Source: Clostridiales bacterium (GTDB lineage: Bacteria > Bacillota > Clostridia > Oscillospirales > QAMX01). Taken from it: DNA of 64,000 bases. The DNA lies in assembly GCA_016303065.1 (NCBI GenBank), contig JAEDMJ010000003.1, positions 10,044 to 74,043 on the forward strand. Direction: 5' to 3'. The notes under the pieces are model-generated. The model ran no database searches and was not told the origin of the DNA. It saw nothing but the letters and a program-made list of their open reading frames with translations. Below are positions 44,507 to 52,793 of this stretch, one piece after another. The position numbers were made by a program, and so were the translations under genes. Within the stretch, counting starts at the first letter, position 1. Each line of letters starts with the position of its first letter.

Positions 44507-45312
44507 ACGGTCACCAGGGGGATTATCTTCGTCGCGATCCAGACCAGCGCCGCCGCAAGCATGATGCTGTCGCAGCGGTCAAGCAGACCTCCGTGGCCCG
44601 GAATTATCTTTCCGTAGTCCTTAATGCCCCTCTCGCGCTTGATAAACGAAAACATAAGATCTCCGAACTGCGCGGCTCCGCTGCAAACGACTCCGAGCAC
44701 GCATATCACCGCCCAGCGCGGCTCCGCTCCGAATCCAAACCGAAGCACGGCGCAGTAGACCGCGGACGCCGCGGCGGAAAACACCAGCCCTCCGACGCTT
44801 CCTTCGACGGTCTTTTTGGGACTTATCTTCGGACACAGCTTTCGCTTTCCGAACCAGCGGCCGAAAAAGTACCCGCCCGTGTCGGACATCCACGCCGCCG
44901 CCATCGGATAAAGCACGAGATAGATCCCGTTCTCAGCCTTGAGTATCGCCACAAACGACGAAAGCATTATCGGCACCACAAGCGCAGAAAAATAGACCGG
45001 AGCAATCCCGTCGAAGCGGAGATTTCCGCTCATTGCCATTCCAAACAGTATCACGGTCAGCACAAGTATCCCCGCAACGATTATCCAGGCATCCGCGCCG
45101 AACCAGCACAGGAGGGGTATCCCCGCAGCCAGAATACACGCCGCCGCCACCGCGGTTTTTTTCCTCAGAATCCGGGTGTTCCACAGGAGTTCTATCTGAA
45201 TCAGGGCACAGACTATCGCAATAAGCGACGAAAACCCCCATCCCGGCACCAGAAAGACCACACAAAGTATGATCGGAATACCGATCACCCCGGTCATTAT
45301 TCGGGTAAACAT
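44503..45312 (-). CDS. cdsA: Phosphatidate cytidylyltransferase
   Basis: A 269-residue integral membrane enzyme that makes CDP-diacylglycerol. Several membrane helices precede the signature region: SDTGGYFFGRWFGKRK, SPKKTVEGSVGG, then KDYGKIIPGHGGLLDRCDS, the CdsA motif near the C-terminus. It overlaps dxr and lies 65 nt after uppS. Confidence 0.95.
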   Translation of the reverse strand: MFTRIMTGVIGIPIILCVVFLVPGWGFSSLIAIVCALIQIELLWNTRILRKKTAVAAACILAAGIPLLCWFGADAWIIVAGILVLTVILFGMAMSGNLRFDGIAPVYFSALVVPIMLSSFVAILKAENGIYLVLYPMAAAWMSDTGGYFFGRWFGKRKLCPKISPKKTVEGSVGGLVFSAAASAVYCAVLRFGFGAEPRWAVICVLGVVCSGAAQFGDLMFSFIKRERGIKDYGKIIPGHGGLLDRCDSIMLAAALVWIATKIIPLVTV

Positions 45313-45377
45313 TAATATCTCTTCCCCCAGTATCCGGCAGCACCGGCAAATTTATACCCCCGCACGGAAAAGGCGTC

Positions 45378-46118
45378 TCAAACCCCTCCGAATCTTCTCT
45401 TTCTTCCGGCAAACCAGCTTATTGCCTCATCAAGTTTTTCCGGAGTAAAGTCCGGAAAAAGGGTGTCCGTGAAATAGAGCTCTGAATACGCGCTCTGCCA
45501 AAGCAGAAAGTTTGAAATTCTCGATTCCGCACCCGTGCGTATCAAAAGCTCCGGATCGGGAAGCCCCCTTGTCCACAAGCTTTCAGAAAACAACTCTTCA
45601 TCTATTTCTTCCGGCTGTATCTCGCCGTTTTTAACTTTTTGAGCCAGCTTCTGCGCCGCCCGGACAATATCGAGCCGTCCGCCGTAATTGACGCACACAT
45701 TAACTATTATGCCGGTGCAGGCATCCGATATAACGCGGTTTTTCCCGATGAGCTCCTGTATATCGCGGGGGAGACGGTCGGTGTCTCCCAAAAATCTGAG
45801 GCGCACGTTTTCTTCGGCAAGCTGGGCGCAGCTGTCCCGGAGGTATTTTCTGAGAAGGTCCATAATTCCTTCGACCTCATCCTGCGGGCGCTTCCAGTTT
45901 TCCGTCGAAAACGCGAAAACCGTCAGCTGTTCAACGCCGATGCTGTCGCAGTATCTTGAGATCGTGCGAAATGTCTCCGCGCCGGCAGAGTGCCCAAAAC
46001 TTCTCGGAAGTCCGCGCTTTTTGGCCCAGCGGCCGTTTCCATCCATAATAATCGCGATATGCCGCGGCATTACTGCCGCGGCTGTACCGTTTTTCTTATT
46101 TCTTCTGAAAAGAGCCAT
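45378..46118 (-). CDS. uppS: Isoprenyl transferase (undecaprenyl diphosphate synthase)
   Basis: A 246-residue cis-prenyltransferase that makes the lipid carrier for cell-wall synthesis. The catalytic Asp is D26 in IIMDGNGRWAKKRG; FAFSTENWKRP and the C-terminal LLIRTGAESRISNFLLWQ are family motifs. It starts at the base where frr ends. Confidence 0.96.
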   Translation of the reverse strand: MALFRRNKKNGTAAAVMPRHIAIIMDGNGRWAKKRGLPRSFGHSAGAETFRTISRYCDSIGVEQLTVFAFSTENWKRPQDEVEGIMDLLRKYLRDSCAQLAEENVRLRFLGDTDRLPRDIQELIGKNRVISDACTGIIVNVCVNYGGRLDIVRAAQKLAQKVKNGEIQPEEIDEELFSESLWTRGLPDPELLIRTGAESRISNFLLWQSAYSELYFTDTLFPDFTPEKLDEAISWFAGRKRRFGGV

Positions 46119-46672
46119 TATACTTCAAGAATTTCCTTTTCCTTGGCTGCAACGACTTTGTCAATCTCTTTGACGTACTTGTCGACAAGCTCCTGGATGT
46201 CTTTTTCGACGATCTTGAGGTCGTCCTCAGTGATCTCGCTCTTCTTCTTCATTGCCTTGTACTTATCCATGGCGTCGCGGCGGACGTTTCTGACCGTCAC
46301 TTTGGCTTCCTCGCCGTACTTTTTGACGCCCTTTGCAAGGTCGCGGCGGCGCTCCTCTGTAAGGGGCGGGAAAGAAAGGCGGATTGCTTTTCCGTCGCTT
46401 ACGGGAGTTATGCCCACATCGGACTGGAGAATCGCCTTTTCAACGGCTTTCAGAACCGACGGATCCCAGGGAGACACCATGAGCACTCTCGGCTCCGGAA
46501 CGGATATGGAGGCAAGCTGGTTGATCGGCGTGGGAGTTCCGTAATATTCGACGTTAACTTTGTCAAGAACGGATGCGTTCGCGCGGCCGGCGCGGATCGT
46601 CGACAGCTCATAGGAGAGCGCGTCGATGGTTTTCTTCATTTTGCTTTCGATTTCCGGATAAGTGTCTTTCAT
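46118..46672 (-). CDS. frr: Ribosome recycling factor
   Basis: A 184-residue RRF, the tRNA-shaped protein that, with EF-G, splits post-termination ribosomes. GRANASVLDKVNVEYYG and LTEERRRDLAK are characteristic. It lies 26 nt after pyrH. Confidence 0.97.
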   Translation of the reverse strand: MKDTYPEIESKMKKTIDALSYELSTIRAGRANASVLDKVNVEYYGTPTPINQLASISVPEPRVLMVSPWDPSVLKAVEKAILQSDVGITPVSDGKAIRLSFPPLTEERRRDLAKGVKKYGEEAKVTVRNVRRDAMDKYKAMKKKSEITEDDLKIVEKDIQELVDKYVKEIDKVVAAKEKEILEV

Positions 46673-46698
46673 GTCGTCCTCCTAAAAATCATTCAAAT

Positions 46699-47421
46699 TC
46701 AGTCTATTGTCACAAGTGTTCCGACGTCTTCACCGAGGACAGCCCGGCAAATGTTCTCCGGATCCTCCAGAGCAAACAGCAGAAGCGGTATCCCGCTGTC
46801 AAGGGCAAGGCTCGTCGCCGTCAGGTCGAGAGCTCTTAAACCCCTGTCAAGAATTTCCTTGTGCGTGATGTGCTCAAAGCGCTTTGCGTTTGGCACAACG
46901 CGCGGATCCGCGTCATAGATACCGTCGATGTTCTTTGCAAGCAGCACCACATCGGCTCCGATCTCAATTCCTCTGAGCACCGCGCCGGTGTCCGTGGAAA
47001 AATACGGGCTTCCGGTGCCGCATCCGAAAATGACGACCTTTCCGCTTTCCAAAGCGGCAACGGCGCCGCGCCTTGTAAACGGCTCGGCGATACGCTGCAT
47101 ATCCACGGCCGTCTGCACTTCGCATTTGACGCCTTCCTGCTCAAGGATGTCGGCAAGCGCCAGACTGTTCATGACCGTTGCGAGCATTCCCATGTGATCC
47201 GCCCGGGAACGCTCCATTCCCACGGCCTTTGCTCCGCGCCAGAAGTTTCCGCCTCCGACGACAATCCCGACCTGGACGCCCATTGCGCTGCACTTTGCGA
47301 TTGCCCGGCAGACGTTCCTGACCACATCCCAGTCGTAGCCGAACCCGCCCGCGGCGAGAGCCTCTCCGCTTATCTTGACAAGAACCCTGCGATATTTTGC
47401 GGCCCCGTTTTTACAGCTCAT
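46699..47421 (-). CDS. pyrH: UMP kinase
   Basis: A 240-residue UMP kinase of the amino-acid kinase fold. LVKISGEALAAGG is the N-terminal phosphate loop; GGGNFWRGAKA and FGCGTGSPYFSTDT are the nucleotide-binding blocks. I chose ATG at 47421 because AAGGAG is 9 nt upstream; the ATG at 47430 is too close to that site. It heads the pyrH-frr-uppS-cdsA-dxr-rseP-ispG-polC operon; rpsB and tsf, usual partners, are not here. Confidence 0.96.
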   Translation of the reverse strand: MSCKNGAAKYRRVLVKISGEALAAGGFGYDWDVVRNVCRAIAKCSAMGVQVGIVVGGGNFWRGAKAVGMERSRADHMGMLATVMNSLALADILEQEGVKCEVQTAVDMQRIAEPFTRRGAVAALESGKVVIFGCGTGSPYFSTDTGAVLRGIEIGADVVLLAKNIDGIYDADPRVVPNAKRFEHITHKEILDRGLRALDLTATSLALDSGIPLLLFALEDPENICRAVLGEDVGTLVTID

Positions 47422-47476
47422 GCCGACCATCTCCTTTTTGCGCGCGGGACACATACCCGCACTTTTATACTGAAAT

Positions 47477-47505
47477 ATTATACCACAGCGGTCGGTCAAT
47501 TGCAA
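47477..47505 (-). promoter_or_regulatory. Predicted promoter of the pyrH-polC operon
   Basis: -10 TATAAT (47477-47482), 17-nt spacer, -35 TTGCAA (47500-47505), 56 nt before pyrH. Confidence 0.6.
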
Positions 47506-47530
47506 CAACCCAAACCGCCCGCGGCTTCTC

Positions 47531-50320
47531 TCAGCTTATAAACTTTATCGCCGCAACGCCCATGGACGGAAGCTCAACAGACGCGCCGTTTCCGTCGATT
47601 TCAAGTTCGCGCAGCGGATTTTCGCAGCAGTCCACAAGCACCGCCCTTACGGGACGTCTGAAAAGCTCCACGCGCGCGTCGGTCTTTTCTCCCGAGACAT
47701 TGTATACGCGCACGACTATGCCGTTTCCGTCCTCCGCCGGCTTCAGCGCCGACAGCGCCGCTCCGCTCACCCTCACCGCGGAGGCGTCCGCCGGAAGGCT
47801 GCCCACATGGGGCGTCACGCTTGCATAAACCGTGGGATGGGAAAATTTCACGGCGGTTTCCAAAAGCGCCTCTGCCCTCTGCTCCGACACGGCGACGCCA
47901 AGACGCACATCGTGCACGCCGTATTCCGGATACGGATCCGGATCCGTGGACGCGCGAATCAGAGAGACCGAAACCTCTTTTCCGGAACTTCTGAACCCGT
48001 ATTTTGTGTCCGCCGTCAGCATGATAAGCGGAAGTCCCGGGTCCATGGCGTTTTCCGGCGCGCAGAAGCTCAGACAGGGAATGTCGTGACGGGCGGGCTC
48101 GCGCTTTATAACGCCCATCGGAATGTCGCAGAAGGATTTTCCGGAAACATATCCGAAGGGGACGGAGAACACAAGCGACGGAATCCGCTCTTTCGAGCCG
48201 ATCTCGTGCCAGTCGGCTTTCACCGCAAACTCCAGAAGCCTGGATTTTGCGCCGAGACTGACCGTCACGGTCAGTTTCGAGGCGCCGAAGGAAAGGCTGT
48301 ACCTCACGCTTGAGCGCACGGGCCCTCTTTCCACCTTTTCGACTCTGACGGCTCTCGTCTCGTTCAGATCTTCGACGCGGCTGCGGTTCCCGACGCGCCA
48401 TGCGCTCATGCCGTTCACCGTGTCCTCTTCGATGTATTCAAACCGGCAGGAGGGCTCGTCGATAAGCTCCACGCCTCCCCGCGGGCGCAGGGAGACAAGC
48501 TTCATGGAACGCCTGTCAAACCTTGCGCATATGAGGCCGTTGTCGAGAACGACGTCCTCGTCGGAGATGTCTTCAACGCGGTCGTTGCGCTCAAACCAGC
48601 CTTTTTCAAAGCTTTCAAGCTTCTTTTCACCTTCGGTTATCCAGCAGACGGTCCACCCCAGCGGCGGCACGGCAAGCTCTGCGGTCAAACGGACAAACCT
48701 GTGGTCCCAGTACCAGTTCCCGATCTCGAGGATCTGATGCGCGCACTCCGCTCCGTCAAAGCGAAGCACCTTCAGACAGTTCACGTCTCCCTGCCAGTCC
48801 CAAACGGTGATCTCCACGGGTTCCGTTCTCAGATACTCCGTCGTATTGTAGACGATGAACGCCCGGTTCCTGCCCCGTCCCCTTTCGGTTTTCGGGAGAG
48901 AAAATCCGGAATCCTGTCCCAAAGAGTAGCCCACTCCCGCTCCCTCGGAAACGGTCAGCTCTCCGCTTTCCGCGTCGAGCAGCGACACGTCGATGTGATC
49001 CCCGGCGCAGGCCATCGCCCTTGTGGACGCGGCATTCACAGCCGCAAGGGCTTTTTGAAACTCTCCCAGGGCATACTCCCTTGTCTCGACCTTTCCGCTT
49101 CCGGGAAGAATGTCGTGGAAGTGGTTGAACAGCACCTTTTCCCAGGCGCCGCCCAGAGCTTTTCCGCACTTTTCACCGGAGACCATGTCCGCGACGGCCG
49201 CCAGCGCCTCCCCGTCCCCAAGTCTTGCCTCGGCAATGCGGTTCGCCATTTTTATGCGCGACTGGGAGGTGTAGCATCCGGTGAATATGAAATTCTTTTC
49301 CCCCGAATAAACCGGGAGCTTTTCGCGGATTTTTTCGAGGGCGGCAAAGTATTCCCCAAAGGTTCCGCAGCGCATCTCAGCCACAAGGGGCCAGGAGGCA
49401 ATATCCCGTATGCGCTCGATATCGCGGCGCGTGGGTCCGCCGCCGTGGTCTCCGACGCCGTAAACCTTGAGCATTGTGTCCGTACCGTAGCGGCTGCAAA
49501 ACTCCGGCGCCATGAGCACGGCCTCCGGCGATATGGAGCCGTTGTACCATTTCGCTTCCTTGCAGCACAAAAGCTCCGCTCCCGATTCCGAGCGCCAGCG
49601 GTAAAGACAGTCCTCGTAAAAGCCCCGGCAGTGGTAATAATATCTGACTCCGCCGGAGGCGCAGATCTCCGGCACATTGGCCGAATGGCCGAAGGTGTCC
49701 GGTTCAAAATCGATGTTCAGCGCTTCGGGATCCAGACCCCAAACTTCGGACATATAGCTCTTCGTGTTCAGAATATGCCGCGTCAGGGATTCGCCCGAAG
49801 GCATATTCTTGTCGGTTTCCACCCAGGTCGACGCCGTCACTTCCCAGCGGCCTTCTTTTATCCTGAGTTTTATCTCCTCCATAAGCCACGGCGCGTATTT
49901 CTCAACGATTCGGTACACCGACGCCTGGGACTGGGCAAAGGTGAACTCCGGATATTCCCGCATCAGACCGAGGACAGTCCGGAAAGTGTCCACGGTCAGC
50001 CCGGCGGTTTCCTGGAACCCCCACATCCAGTTCATGTCGATGTGAGCGTGACCCACGCACAGAACCTTGTATTTTTTGCACTCCGCAGAATATGGCAGCA
50101 GCACTTTTTCGGCAAACTGCGCCGCAGCGTCGGTTATGACTCCGTCGGATTTGACGGACTCAAGAAGCGCGTCCGCGGAGAGCTCGATATCCCTGTCAAA
50201 ACGCCCGCCCTGAACTCCTGAAAGCCTTGTTAAGTATTCGAGTTCGGATGTGATCCTTTCCGCCCAGTAGGACTTGCCGTTTTCAAGCTTCAGCTTTAAG
50301 ATCTTTTCTGCAAGAGTCAT
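47531..50320 (-). CDS. Alpha-mannosidase, glycoside hydrolase family 38
   Basis: A 929-residue GH38 enzyme. The zinc-binding HAHID (91-95) with MNWMWGF, the WVETDKNMPSGESL block (166-179) and the nucleophile D208 in DFEPDTFGHS are all present; the large C-terminal beta region ends with a small domain. No signal peptide is seen, so it trims mannosides inside the cell, perhaps from host N-glycans. Its ATG overlaps the ruvX stop as ATGA, so it is co-transcribed with a DNA-repair gene. Confidence 0.93.
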   Translation of the reverse strand: MTLAEKILKLKLENGKSYWAERITSELEYLTRLSGVQGGRFDRDIELSADALLESVKSDGVITDAAAQFAEKVLLPYSAECKKYKVLCVGHAHIDMNWMWGFQETAGLTVDTFRTVLGLMREYPEFTFAQSQASVYRIVEKYAPWLMEEIKLRIKEGRWEVTASTWVETDKNMPSGESLTRHILNTKSYMSEVWGLDPEALNIDFEPDTFGHSANVPEICASGGVRYYYHCRGFYEDCLYRWRSESGAELLCCKEAKWYNGSISPEAVLMAPEFCSRYGTDTMLKVYGVGDHGGGPTRRDIERIRDIASWPLVAEMRCGTFGEYFAALEKIREKLPVYSGEKNFIFTGCYTSQSRIKMANRIAEARLGDGEALAAVADMVSGEKCGKALGGAWEKVLFNHFHDILPGSGKVETREYALGEFQKALAAVNAASTRAMACAGDHIDVSLLDAESGELTVSEGAGVGYSLGQDSGFSLPKTERGRGRNRAFIVYNTTEYLRTEPVEITVWDWQGDVNCLKVLRFDGAECAHQILEIGNWYWDHRFVRLTAELAVPPLGWTVCWITEGEKKLESFEKGWFERNDRVEDISDEDVVLDNGLICARFDRRSMKLVSLRPRGGVELIDEPSCRFEYIEEDTVNGMSAWRVGNRSRVEDLNETRAVRVEKVERGPVRSSVRYSLSFGASKLTVTVSLGAKSRLLEFAVKADWHEIGSKERIPSLVFSVPFGYVSGKSFCDIPMGVIKREPARHDIPCLSFCAPENAMDPGLPLIMLTADTKYGFRSSGKEVSVSLIRASTDPDPYPEYGVHDVRLGVAVSEQRAEALLETAVKFSHPTVYASVTPHVGSLPADASAVRVSGAALSALKPAEDGNGIVVRVYNVSGEKTDARVELFRRPVRAVLVDCCENPLRELEIDGNGASVELPSMGVAAIKFIS

Positions 50321-50745
50321 CTCTTTTCCTCCTCGTGTTTTAAGATTCCCATATATGTTTCAAGTATCAGCGACGCCGCCACTGCGTCCACCGTATTCTT
50401 TCTCTTTTTTCCGTACACACCGTTGTCCCCGAGGATCCTGTGAGCGTCCACGGTCGTGCGTCTCTCGTCCACAAGGTCGACGCGCAGCCCCGTGCGCCCG
50501 GCAAGCTCCCGGGCAATGCGTTCCGCCCGCTCCGCCCGTTCGCCTTTTGAACCGTCCATGTTCACCGGACATCCGACCGCCACGGCGCCCGGACGCTTTT
50601 CTTCAAACAGCGCGCACAGCCTGTCCAAAAGCCGTGCAGTATTTTTTTCCCGGAGCACTTCCGTCTCTCCCACAAGCGTCATCATTATGTCTGAAAAAGC
50701 GACGCCCGTCCTGCTGTCTCCGAGATCCACCGCGCAGACCTTCAT
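50317..50745 (-). CDS. ruvX: YqgF/RuvX family nuclease (pre-16S rRNA processing, putative Holliday junction resolvase)
   Basis: A 142-residue RNase H-fold protein. VCAVDLGDSRTGVAFSD carries the first acidic residue, VAVGCPVNMDGSKG the second block and VDLVDERRTTVDAHR with VDAVAASLIL the last. The family processes 16S rRNA 5' ends and has been proposed as a resolvase. Starts with ATG at 50745 after a good GGGAGGCGGAG ribosome site. Confidence 0.94.
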   Translation of the reverse strand: MKVCAVDLGDSRTGVAFSDIMMTLVGETEVLREKNTARLLDRLCALFEEKRPGAVAVGCPVNMDGSKGERAERAERIARELAGRTGLRVDLVDERRTTVDAHRILGDNGVYGKKRKNTVDAVAASLILETYMGILKHEEEKR

Positions 50746-50777
50746 TTCTCCGCCTCCCCTGCTCGATTCACCTGCTT

Positions 50778-50807
50778 ATTATATCGCATTTTCGGCCGTT
50801 CTGGCAA
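50778..50807 (-). promoter_or_regulatory. Predicted promoter of ruvX and the mannosidase
   Basis: -10 TATAAT (50778-50783), 18-nt spacer, -35 TTGCCA (50802-50807). Confidence 0.5.
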
Positions 50808-50864
50808 CAGTTATTTTCCTTTTTCGATTTTTTCCGCGCGCTTCTCCCCCCAAAAGCAAAAAGC

Positions 50865-50895
50865 GCGCGCCCCTTTTTCCCAAAGAAGTGCGCGC
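50865..50895 (-). terminator. Possible terminator after the Rmt-like gene
   Basis: Six-base GCGCGC arms (50890-50895 and 50865-50870) are followed on the minus strand by GCTTTTTGCTTTT. A competing 9-base stem (50835-50843 with 50861-50869) overlaps it, so the fold is uncertain. Confidence 0.4.
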
Positions 50896-50905
50896 CGAAA
50901 AAAAG

Positions 50906-51691
50906 CTATTTTCGGAAAACGACGTACAGAAGCTCCGTGCCTATGACCTCTTTTCCCGCAATTTCAAAACATTTCGGAAGTCCCGCTTCAAAGCGTTCGC
51001 CGTAAAACGCTTCCATTCCCCTGTCCCTGCCGCCAAGGGAACGAATCGGAAAGCTCACGGCAAGCTTTTTCACGGAAAGCTCTTCCATAAGCCGGAACCC
51101 GCGCCCCTTCTCCTGGGCGTCAAGAACCGGCAGAAGCTTGAACAGGAACGCCGCGTCTGCCGTTTTTTCCGGAGCCTCCGCCGCCGCATCCATGGGCTCC
51201 GCCGTTCCGCGGATTCCCGCAAGCGCAAAAAAGCGCTCTATGAGAGCAAGACTTCTCATGTCTATATCCGAGACCCAGTACTCCCTGACCGACGGCATCA
51301 GTCCCGCGCAGAACGGCGCAAAGCCGCACCCCGGTTCCAGGACGGACACGGGATTTTCAAGTTTTTCCGCCAAAAAGCCGTAAAACTCCGAAATAAAAGG
51401 AAGTCTCTCCCTTGTGGACGCGTGAAGCGAACAGATTTCCCTGAGCTCTTCTTCGGAGAGCATCCTTTTCCCGCGTTCCGCTTCTTCGAGTATTCCTGCG
51501 GCCCGCCTGTGGCAGTCCCCGTTTTCAAACGCACCGCAGAGTATATGCAGCCTGCGCTTCACGGCTTTTACGCAGTCCCTGTCCTTTTTATACTTCGCGC
51601 ACTCTTCCCGGGAAATCTTTTCCACAAGCCCGGGGAAGACGAACGAATACTTTCCCTCTGCGGCTGCGGCCGCCGCGTCCTCAGCTCTCAC
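50906..51691 (-). CDS. Rmt/ArmA-type 16S rRNA (guanine-1405-N7) methyltransferase homologue
   Basis: A 261-residue protein starting at GTG 51691, inside the end of the tgt-like gene. Its blocks match those I recall from ArmA/RmtB: KRRLHILCGAF in the N-terminal rRNA-binding domain, SLHASTRERL (88-97), the SAM-binding VLEPGCG, FLFKLLPVLD, AVSFPIRSLGGRDRGMEAFY and the end FEIAGKEVIGTELLYVV. Length fits too (RmtB about 251). These enzymes methylate N7 of G1405 in helix 44 and give high resistance to 4,6-disubstituted deoxystreptamine aminoglycosides. Activity and specificity here are inferred. The frame stays open upstream to 51976 but that part is a shadow of tgt. It is the third gene of rsmI-tgt-rmt. 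Confidence 0.88.
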   Translation of the reverse strand: MRAEDAAAAAAEGKYSFVFPGLVEKISREECAKYKKDRDCVKAVKRRLHILCGAFENGDCHRRAAGILEEAERGKRMLSEEELREICSLHASTRERLPFISEFYGFLAEKLENPVSVLEPGCGFAPFCAGLMPSVREYWVSDIDMRSLALIERFFALAGIRGTAEPMDAAAEAPEKTADAAFLFKLLPVLDAQEKGRGFRLMEELSVKKLAVSFPIRSLGGRDRGMEAFYGERFEAGLPKCFEIAGKEVIGTELLYVVFRK

Positions 51692-52793
51692 GGGCCGAAA
51701 GAAGCTCCATAAGCTTCGTATAAAAGCGGAGGTTGTGCGCCGTCGCCAAACGCAGAGCCAAAGGCTCGCCGATGGAAAACAGATGCCGCAGATAGGCGCG
51801 GCTGTATCTGCGGCAGCAGATGCAGTCGCAGTGCTCCGACACCGGACGCGTGTCCCGCCAGTGGCGGTCGTCTTCGGGGTAATAGTGGGAATAGAACTTC
51901 GGGTCGGAAAGATCCAGCTCTTCCAGGGAGCGGCACTCCGGATTGAAAACAAAGAGGCGGTTGTGCCGCGCCTCACGGGTCGGTATCACGCAGTCAAAAA
52001 GCGTATATCCCATCTTCCGGCAGGCGACGATCTCTTCCGGACGTCCGACTCCCATGGCGTATTTTACTCCGTCGTCCGGCATGAGCTCCGCCGTATACGC
52101 CAGAAGATCGTAAAGAAGCTTTCCGTCCGGTCCCAGCGGCCACCCGCCGAAGCCGTACCCCTCAAATCCGATCTCTTTAAGACCTGCGGCGCACTCTGCG
52201 CGGAGGGCGAGGTCTCCGGCCCCCTGAATTATGGCAAAAAGCTTCGGCTTCGCGCCCTTTGTCTTTCTGGCAGAGAGCTGGGTCTCAAACTCTTTTTTGC
52301 ATCTTTTGGCCCAGCGCACCGTCGTGTCCACGGAAATGCGGTTCACTTCCGGCGCGGCGTCCGGCGCGGTGCAGTAGTCGAGGCACATCATAATGTCCGA
52401 ACCGCAGGCGAACTGGGTCGATATGCATTTTTCCGGCGTCAGGACCGTCTTTTCTCCCCCGTCGGGTTTGAAAACAATTCCGTCGGGCCTGATCTCTCCG
52501 TATTTCGGATTCTCGCCGATAAGCGAAAACACCTGAAATCCACCCGAATCCGTCAGAATCGGCCTGTTCCAGCCGATAAAGCGGTTCAGACCTCCCGCAG
52601 CTTTCAGGGTTCCCGGGCCCGGCTTTGAATTGAGGTGGTATGTGTTCATGACAAGTCCCGGCACGCGGCAGTCCTCAAGATCCTCCGCGCCGACGCAGCG
52701 GACAACTCCGCGCGTTCCGTCCGGGAAAAAAGCCGGAAACCTGAGCGATCCGTGTGGAAGCTCCATCTCTCTGAGTTTTTCAGTCAAGTTCAA
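51681..52793 (-). CDS. Divergent tRNA-guanine transglycosylase (Tgt-like)
   Basis: A 370-residue bacterial Tgt-fold enzyme. The catalytic Asp pair is present: D82 in TDSGGFQVFS and D267 in LFDCVIPTRE. Zinc ligands C322, C324, C327 and H353 are intact, and SRAYLRHL follows. However, residues around the substrate pocket differ from common Tgt: FGGWPLG (215-221) instead of GGLAVGE, LDYC (138-141) instead of the DEC motif, and PTREARHN instead of PTRNARNG. Tgt swaps G34 of tRNA for preQ1 or queuine; the changes may mean a different base or RNA. It overlaps rsmI by 14 nt and rmt by 11 nt, and is not next to queA or yajC. Confidence 0.85.
   Translation of the reverse strand: MNLTEKLREMELPHGSLRFPAFFPDGTRGVVRCVGAEDLEDCRVPGLVMNTYHLNSKPGPGTLKAAGGLNRFIGWNRPILTDSGGFQVFSLIGENPKYGEIRPDGIVFKPDGGEKTVLTPEKCISTQFACGSDIMMCLDYCTAPDAAPEVNRISVDTTVRWAKRCKKEFETQLSARKTKGAKPKLFAIIQGAGDLALRAECAAGLKEIGFEGYGFGGWPLGPDGKLLYDLLAYTAELMPDDGVKYAMGVGRPEEIVACRKMGYTLFDCVIPTREARHNRLFVFNPECRSLEELDLSDPKFYSHYYPEDDRHWRDTRPVSEHCDCICCRRYSRAYLRHLFSIGEPLALRLATAHNLRFYTKLMELLSARES

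Noticed and set aside
50906..51691. Rmt-like gene as a recently acquired mobile resistance gene
   Set aside because: No transposase, integron, repeat or plasmid gene flanks it, it overlaps its operon neighbour, and I see no obvious change in base composition; only a phylogeny could decide fully.
51681..52793. Tgt-like gene as DpdA of a DNA 7-deazapurine defence system
   Set aside because: No dpd, queC-E or restriction genes are near, and the protein keeps the bacterial Tgt zinc motif and length; neighbours are rRNA-modifying genes.
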